From: Sparassis latifolia
Lineage: Eukaryota > Basidiomycota > Agaricomycetes > Polyporales > Sparassidaceae
Direction of reading: 5' to 3'
DNA: 64,000 nt
Assembly (NCBI GenBank): GCA_018466975.1
Contig: CM031562.1
Location: 3,162,001 to 3,226,000, forward strand
Position 1 is the first letter of the stretch; the number at the start of each line of letters is the position of its first letter. The notes under the pieces are model-generated. The model ran no database searches, was not told the DNA's origin, and worked only from the letters and a program-made list of their open reading frames with translations. Made by a program: the position numbers and the translations under genes. Of this stretch, positions 58,040 to 64,000 are shown piece after piece.

Positions 58040-58620
58040 AACGAACTTGCTGCGGATCTCACCTTCTCTTGCATTGGGGACAACTGCGCCGCAAGGCTAG
58101 CACAGACTGCAACCAACACCAAACGAAAAGCGGCCTGCCGACCAGTCACAGAAAGCCATTGTTGTGTGCAGAGGGCAAAAAATGCCCGTATCATTGCACA
58201 CCGGCTCTCCGTCGATCTCGCCCTTCAGAAGGGTTTACAGTGTCCAACCCCTCGCCAATGCCGACCCGTCGACAGCGAGCACTAGACTGCAGTCAACAAA
58301 ACCCACGAAGCGATCACTGTTGACCAGTCACGGAAACCGTTGTGCATCGTCATCGATGCACTCCGGTACATCGTCGGTCTCACCCTTGGGGAGGCTTTAC
58401 AGGATACGCTCGTCGCCGATTCTGATCAACAGCTTGTGCCCGCCTGCAGTCGACATAGAACGAAAGATGACCTGCCGACCAGTCACAGGGTGCAGAGGGC
58501 AGAAAAATGCCCAGATCATTGCACGCTGGTCTGTGATGATCTCGCCCTTCCGAAGAGTTTACAGGGTCCATACGCTAGTCGCCGATGCTGAGGAACAGTT
58601 TGCGCTAGCCTTGCAGACGG
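58040..58620. repeat. Degenerate tandem repeats in arm 2
   Basis: Inverted counterpart of the array at 33376-33960, with the same three main units. The 155-codon frame crossing it differs from that of arm 1 at only a handful of codons. Confidence 0.55.
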
Positions 58621-58779
58621 AATGGCGATAATCCAAGGGAACCTACAGAGAGTCGTTAGTGTGAGTGCACGTCGGGGCTATCGACGGCCGGCATGGAATG
58701 CAACAGTCAAACATTAGTCACAAACGAGAGGGAAATAAATCAAATGACGCACCTTGAATTTCGGGTAAGGCTTGAGGTT

Positions 58780-58865
58780 GGCGCGAGTTGGTTTCGCCCG
58801 TCACACAAGAGCGACGGGGTACTCATCCCGGGGACCACGAAAAGGTCCGCGCCAGCCCCCGGGGG
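58780..58865 (-). ncRNA. Structured module R1, arm 2
   Basis: Inverted counterpart of 33142-33227, again lacking stem B and carrying the G-C version of the outer helix. Confidence 0.45.
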
Positions 58866-59550
58866 GTTCGGTCCACGCGATTGTCGACAAGAGTCATGAA
58901 CACAAAAGGAATTAAAAAAGGAGCGGGAGAATGAGAAATGGAAAAAAAGAAGAACCAAGTCCCACAGAAGAGAACCGTCGCCAGAGGAAAGTTTGTCGTC
59001 AGAGGGAGGAAGTCGTCAGAGGGAATGAATGAAGCTAAGGCCCACCCAACCATCCGCCCATCGCCAGAAAAAGACACAGTGTTGATGTGGCCATATTGGT
59101 GACCACCGTCGCCAGAACCGACATCGAGCCGGATCAACGACGAAGAGGTCGCGCCATTGTGTTGCCAAGTCAAGAGATACAGTTCGTCGACAAGGACGGA
59201 GCCCAGTTCAACTTACCAACGAGGTGCCGAGAAGGATGTTGGAGTGGCTACGACGTGGACGGGGGTAGGTTCGTTGAGCATAGGCGGTGAACAACGATGT
59301 CGGAGAAGTCTTACCTTTGTTGTTCAACCCTCCTTGAGGTCATACAACACCTTCAGCTTGAGCAAGGTGGCTTGAGGATGTGGAAGACGTTGAGGTTGAG
59401 GTTGAGGATAGATGATGGAAGACAGAGGGAAAGAGCGATGGGAGAAAGCGCGGTAGACACCAGATTATATACCCAGAAGCCCAACTGTCCACGTGGAGGA
59501 GAGCAGAATGCAGAGGCGATGGAGGAAAGAGGGGAGGAATAACTTGGGGG

Positions 59551-59558
59551 TATTTATA
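59551..59558 (-). promoter_or_regulatory. TATA-box of the arm-2 transcript (predicted)
   Basis: Minus-strand TATAAATA with the same pyrimidine-rich tract downstream as in arm 1. It would drive transcription towards lower coordinates, through modules R1 to R4. Confidence 0.4.
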
Positions 59559-60213
59559 CGCTGGAAGCCAAACCGCAGCAGACCAACCCGTGTTTTCGAT
59601 CAAAGCGTAGATCTATTGCTGAGATCGGCCAGATGCATGAGTCAGAGCCCAAGCTGAGCAACAAGCAAAAGCGATGTACGACACGAGGCAAGACACAATG
59701 GGATTCGAAGCCAAATAGGGTTCGGTTCCCATCAGATGGCAACGCTTGCAATTGCTCCGTTTCCATAATTTGGGGCACAATGGTACTTCCATATAAGGAT
59801 GAATCCAGCGACTTCCCTTGTTGACGACAACTTTATGGCAGGCCGCCACTCGGACCAGTATCCCCGAGCTGACGTAGTTGCTCTGGTTCACCTCCATGAT
59901 ATCTCTTAGGTGAACATGAGTAGACTTCTTCCGCGAAGTCCAGAAGACAAGTGGGATATACGATGCGCTGAGTCCCAGGTTGATCGTTGGCGTTGAGTAA
60001 CTTCTGGCTGAGAACGGAAGTGGCCCGCGGAACTCCGAGGGTGCCGCTACCGGCTACTACTTGGCGAATTGCTGTTCAGAACTTGAGCTTGACGCTTCAG
60101 GCTTCAACGTTTCAACGTTGAATTATAATATCTAAGTACGTGCCATTCAGAACGACGGCGACTCCCTGGACACTACTGTTACTAGTTCTTCTCCGTTCGT
60201 AGTATAAGCAGCT

Positions 60214-61033
60214 ATGCCTCCACTTGCTCTGCCGAACCAAGGACCTCTCCCGCTTCCCGCACCACCTTCCCAACCTCCTACTGACGATGACTATTTCAAT
60301 GCATTTGATTATCGCAGACTCATAGAGCAGGGAAAATGTGCGTACCGGCCTGCTGCACTTCAGCTGATGACTGAAGCTACCAAAGTATCGCGCGATGCCC
60401 GTGTAACGTCAACTCACCTTGTTGAGGCGCGTCTCTATGAGGAGAAGGTGTTAATGGCGCGCTCCGCTGACGGTCAGCATTCATTTCCTATATCCCCGTT
60501 CATGTAAGCTGAAGAAGGTGTGCTGGTGGTCCTGAAGTGGCGCCTCCATGGCTCGCAAGTGCCTTGCAGCCTCTCTTTGATGCAAACGCGCGCATTGAAG
60601 CTCGTCTTGGTCGTATGGAGGCACGCCTTGATCGCATGGAGGCGCGCCTTGGTCCCATCCAAAGAGTAGGTGCCAAGGTGTGTGTTTCATCTGCATCTGT
60701 GTGTGTCTGCAACCTCGGCTTAGTTCTGCTTTCCATGTAGGCTCACAACATGCAGTGTGGTAAAGGCGACTTCATTCAGCTCGAGGAGGTACCTTTCCAT
60801 GACAATTCACTACCTACCAAGGCTCCAGTATGTGATCAGTTGCCCCTCAGTTGGAGTGAACTCACTTTCTTCGATAGCACAATCTCCCTCTTCTACCGAG
60901 CGTGGCTGTTATTGATACCTTGAGTCAGGCACATGCGAGATCCTATTTTGAGGGCTACTATCCCAATGTTGATGTACCCCGCGGCATTGATGCCCGTCGA
61001 TTAGCCATTAAGAAGGCAATTGGACAGTTGTGA
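60214..61033 (+). CDS. Mug135-like protein
   Basis: Four exons (60214-60472, 60538-60677, 60741-60827, 60878-61033) close in frame to 213 aa; introns are GT-AG (GTCAGC...TGAAG, GTGTGT...ATGTAG, GTATGT...CGATAG). The N-terminal part (PPTDDDYFNAFDYRRLIEQG; AALQLMTEATKVSRDARVTS) is followed by a short coiled coil with a nearly exact repeat (RIEARLGRMEARLDRMEARL, about 100-119). The C-terminal part (GDFIQLEEVPF; LPLLPSVAVIDTLSQAHARS; YFEGYYP) is the pattern of the Mug135-like C-terminal domain, named after a fission-yeast meiotically upregulated gene and multiplied in Agaricomycetes. The molecular function is unknown. The gene spans the outer edge of arm 2, so its promoter and first exon are shared with arm 1, where only the 5' part remains. 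Confidence 0.8.
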
Positions 61034-61039
61034 TAATAT

Positions 61040-61286
61040 GGCCTTATTTGTAGAGATAGTTATGTGATATGCTCATCCAGCACGCGACTTGTTCGAGTAG
61101 TTATACCTAATGAAACTTCCGATGGGGTGTAAGCGCCGTATCGCGGTCACGTGTACGATGGGCGAGTAGCACTCAATTCATTTCTAACCGTGACTGGCAG
61201 TACCACTCCAGTAACGTAATGGTGGTGCGATTGTACATTTCGCTTCTAAATTCAAGTTATTTTCTATACATGAAATGAGCAGAAGC
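61040..61286. other. Intergenic region between convergent genes
   Basis: Holds the 3' ends of the Mug135-like gene and the DUR3 gene, which face each other. No gene is visible. Confidence 0.5.
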
Positions 61287-63896
61287 TTATGCAGCTGCCG
61301 CCCCTTTCTCTTCTACCTCCTCTTTGCCCTTGGGTCCACTGAATACGTCGCGAACAACACCTCTGACGATTTCGATCATCGCCCTGCGGCTCTCCCAGAC
61401 TGGTAGAATCGAAGTGATAAACGCCGCTACGAAAAGCCAAAGCACGCAAATGATGATCCATGCTTTGAAGAAGCGCAGCGAAAACACATAGTGCGAGAGG
61501 AACAACGGAATGGGAATCAACTGTACGGCATGCTCTAGTCAGCCACGATGCAATGGCACAGTAATGTTTAAAAAAACTCACGAAGATGGTGATAAACGTG
61601 AGCGTCAGCGATGACCACGTCGCGGTGACCAGCGATTTCTTTAGCATCTCCATGTCCTCCGGCGTGTCGTCGTTCCGGTCAAGCTCTGCCTCATCGTTTG
61701 CAGATGACACGTGCGTGTTGACCTCAGACTTCTTCTCCGACTCAACAGGAGAATGAGGCTGGTCCGTGCTGGTCCTTGCGCGTTGCTCCTCTTCTATCTC
61801 TGCAAGACGTGCTGCCCTGTCCAGCGCACGTCCCCGAGCGTTGATTTTCTTTGTCTCCGTCCAGTCAAACTTGTTGTCTGGCTTGATCAGTGTGACAATG
61901 ATGGAGATGAGCGCGCCTGAGCAGCAAGAGCCCAGGTTACCCGCGAGCGTAGGATACATCTCGCCTGTATCATTGCTTCATCAGAACTGCCGCAAAACCG
62001 AACAAAGAAATCAGCCCACCGGTCGTGGTAACGTTCAGCTTGCCATAGTACGCCTTCGCAACGACGAGCCAACATATGATGCCGATACTCATACCGCCGA
62101 GCGCCCCCGCGAACACCGCGGCCTTCGTTTGCTTGCGCCAAACGACTGTCATGATGATGGGGCCGACTGCTGAAGTGTAGATCGTCCCGGCGAACAGGAA
62201 CAACCAATTCAGGGAGAGACCAATTCCGTTCCAAAGGCATGCGATGCAGGACATGATGATAGCCCAGATGGCGACCATAAGATGCGAGACGCGGATGAGT
62301 GTCTCCGGCGACGCCTGTCCACCCGGAAGACATGAGCGACCAACGACGTTAAGAAGGATGAGATAAGACATACGTCTGGCTTGAAGTGTATTTGATACAG
62401 GTCGAACGTAAGGATGGAGGACGTCGCAATCATCTCGGATGACGCCGCAGATGTGACCGCCATGAAGAGCAAGATCAACTACTTTGCGTGAGATTGTGTA
62501 CCAAATAGGGAAACGATATCTTGTCTAACCATTGCGACTGCACCTCCCTTGCCAAGAAGCGTCACGACACCGGCGGGGGCTGAAAGACCCGCATTAATCT
62601 GCGCGGACGACAGACCTCCAGGGAAGGGGAAGCTCGGGCCTGTTGAACACGGAAAGCTTAGCTACGCCACGAAAGTCTCATGGACGGGCAACGTACTGTT
62701 CGCCAATGCAACCGCAGCCAAACCCATGATCGAGGAGAATGTCAGCGGGACGGCAAACCAGGCGAAGCCACCCAAGAGGTATGCGCGCACGGCAGTCTTC
62801 GCCTTGGACGCAATCGCGCGCTGCCAGTATCCCTAAACGGAGGAATGTTGATTAGGGACAAACTTTACTAATTCACCAGGAGAGAATATGGGTAACTTGC
62901 CTGGTCTAGCACCACGGTACCGAATCCACCGGTTATCTGAATGATCATGAACATCAAGCCATCTGGATAAGTCGTTCAGTAACTCCCCGATTCGGAGAGC
63001 TTCTTTGGGCGTACTGTTTGACTTTAAAGTAAGATATGACCCTCCTTGATTTCCGTTGACCGGGCGAAGGACAGCCGCTTCTTGCAGGAGATGGTACATT
63101 CCGTCAAGGCCGCCGATCAAATCGGTGTTCGTGTATGTATAGAAAAAGAAATAGAGCTACAAGTTCACAGCCGTGGATCAGCCAAGGTGTTCTCGATCGA
63201 TGAAAAGTATAACTTACGATAATTATCATCAAAATCATCGTGTGCACGAAGTCACCTGAAAGCTCTTCGTTTTAGTCGATCGTGAAACATCATGTACAGT
63301 GCAAACTTACACAGAAAGGTGGCTCGAAGTCCGCCCAGAATGACATAAATCATGACTCCTAAAGGGATAAGAAAATTCGAAGCGTAGATGTTCATTCCAG
63401 TAAAGGCATTCACGACGGCACTACCACCGAGCAGTAACATGCTGGAGACGATGAGGTTGGTGACGAGACCATACGTCACAAACATGAAGTGGGCGGCACT
63501 GCCGTAGCGCGCCTGCACGATCTCGAGGTAGGTATGGCAGTACGGCGCGATCATCTTCACGCGGACAGCAAGGATTGCCATAATGAATATCTGCATAGTC
63601 GCGCCTGCCGCGTAGTAGTAACCGCCACACAATCCCCATTCATACGTCACCGTCGAGCTCTGGAGAAGAGTCGCGGCCCACGTCCAAGCAGAAACGATGC
63701 CCGAAGCGATGAGACCCGGCTTGACGGAGCGCGATGCGGTATTGAACTCCTCCGAGGCGTTGGTCTTGAAAGTCGTGTATCGGTTCTGCAGATAGGACAG
63801 ACCCATCATGATAATGGCGAAGACGAAGCCGATACCGAGAACGACTCCATAGCCGACGCCCTGGGTCAAGACTCGGGCTCCTTCAGTATTCGACAT
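61287..63896 (-). CDS. DUR3: Urea active transporter (DUR3-type sodium:solute symporter family)
   Basis: DUR3 is a plasma-membrane urea (and polyamine) / H+ symporter induced when preferred nitrogen is scarce. Ten exons close in frame to 696 aa, the family's usual size: 63896-63311, 63255-63218, 63156-63015, 62962-62901, 62832-62697, 62639-62530, 62478-62374, 62314-62020, 61964-61582, 61520-61287. Family landmarks are FNTASRSVKPGLIASGIVSA (about 47-66), SAWTWAATLLQSS, GLCGGYYYAAGATMQIF, LGGLRATFLCDFVHT (across intron 1), ITGGFGTVVLDQGYWQRAIA (across intron 4), LLFMAVTSAASSEMIATSSI and KPDNKFDWTETKKIN before a hydrophilic loop. About 15 membrane helices are expected. Intron 4 starts with GC (CAG|GCAAGT); the others use GT. 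No damage is seen. Upstream sequence to the window end may hold its promoter. Confidence 0.93.
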
Positions 63897-64000
63897 AGCT
63901 GTGGAAACAGCGGTAGAAGAGAAGTGCGGAGGTGCAAGGACGAAGCATGAGAAGGTCGAACGCTGCAGCTAAAAGGCTGGTTCAGGGCTCACGGAGTCCG

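Larger units (their letters stand above)
55262..60537 (-). repeat. Long inverted repeat, arm 2
   Basis: Inverted partner of arm 1. Its outer end lies inside the complete Mug135-like gene (homology stops at about 60537-60545, in the first bases of exon 2), and its inner end at about 55262. Because the gene continues intact here and is cut in arm 1, arm 2 is probably the older copy. It keeps all four structured modules, the TATA box (59551-59558) and the degenerate tandem repeats. Confidence 0.85.

Noticed and set aside
1..64000. CRISPR arrays, rRNA genes, tRNA genes
   Set aside because: No regularly spaced short repeats with unique spacers, no rRNA-like blocks, and no sequence with matching A and B boxes plus a cloverleaf that I could support by eye.

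Overview
The window looks like an accessory region of an Agaricomycete (basidiomycete) genome, probably a polypore-type wood-decay or mushroom fungus. The signs are many 39-65 nt introns, a large set of F-box genes and remnants, a Mug135-like gene, a basidiomycete-type four-exon membrane-protein family, and a DUR3 urea transporter and DASH subunit Dad4 with typical intron structures. There is no bacterial operon organisation, CRISPR array or rRNA.

Layout. The left 30 kb is mostly duplicated and decaying genes. It holds four copies of one paralogous family (about 0.26-1.13, 19.65-20.68 and 25.39-26.37 kb on +, 26.80-27.48 kb on -), of which only the third is an uninterrupted ORF (324 aa). It also holds several F-box remnants, an intact F-box gene (14.87-16.03 kb) directly behind an F-box gene with one in-frame stop (16.05-17.02 kb), an aldo-keto reductase that has lost its middle, and two intact paralogous membrane-protein genes in opposite orientation (22.77-23.60 and 28.95-29.83 kb). 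The membrane-protein genes and two copies of the 324-aa family form an old palindrome centred near 26.6 kb.

From 31.46 to 60.54 kb the dominant structure is a long inverted repeat: two arms of about 5.1-5.3 kb separated by about 18.7 kb. Each arm carries a TATA-type promoter, degenerate tandem repeats, a dispersed TCTGGCGAC motif, and four copies of an about 86-113 nt module. The module has strongly conserved base pairing, with compensatory changes between copies, and a nested-pseudoknot topology. I recognise no transposase, reverse transcriptase or known RNA family in the arms. The spacer holds the kinetochore gene DAD4, an F-box gene with a C-terminal domain that may be a beta-propeller (and its decayed paralogue), a Tc1/mariner-type remnant, one well-formed basidiomycete hypothetical gene (447 aa), a weaker one, and a block of three 0.55-0.65 kb tandem repeats.

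The right end holds a complete Mug135-like gene (213 aa, four exons) that overlaps the outer end of arm 2, and a complete ten-exon DUR3-type urea/H+ symporter (696 aa) on the minus strand. The Mug135-like gene is complete here but cut off in arm 1, so arm 2 is probably the source and arm 1 the derived copy.

The genes do not form one pathway. The window reads as a conserved gene backbone (DAD4, DUR3, the 447-aa gene) invaded by segmental duplications, fast-evolving F-box and possible gasdermin-like families, and one unusual structured repeat. All identity statements are by eye; no alignment or database search was run.
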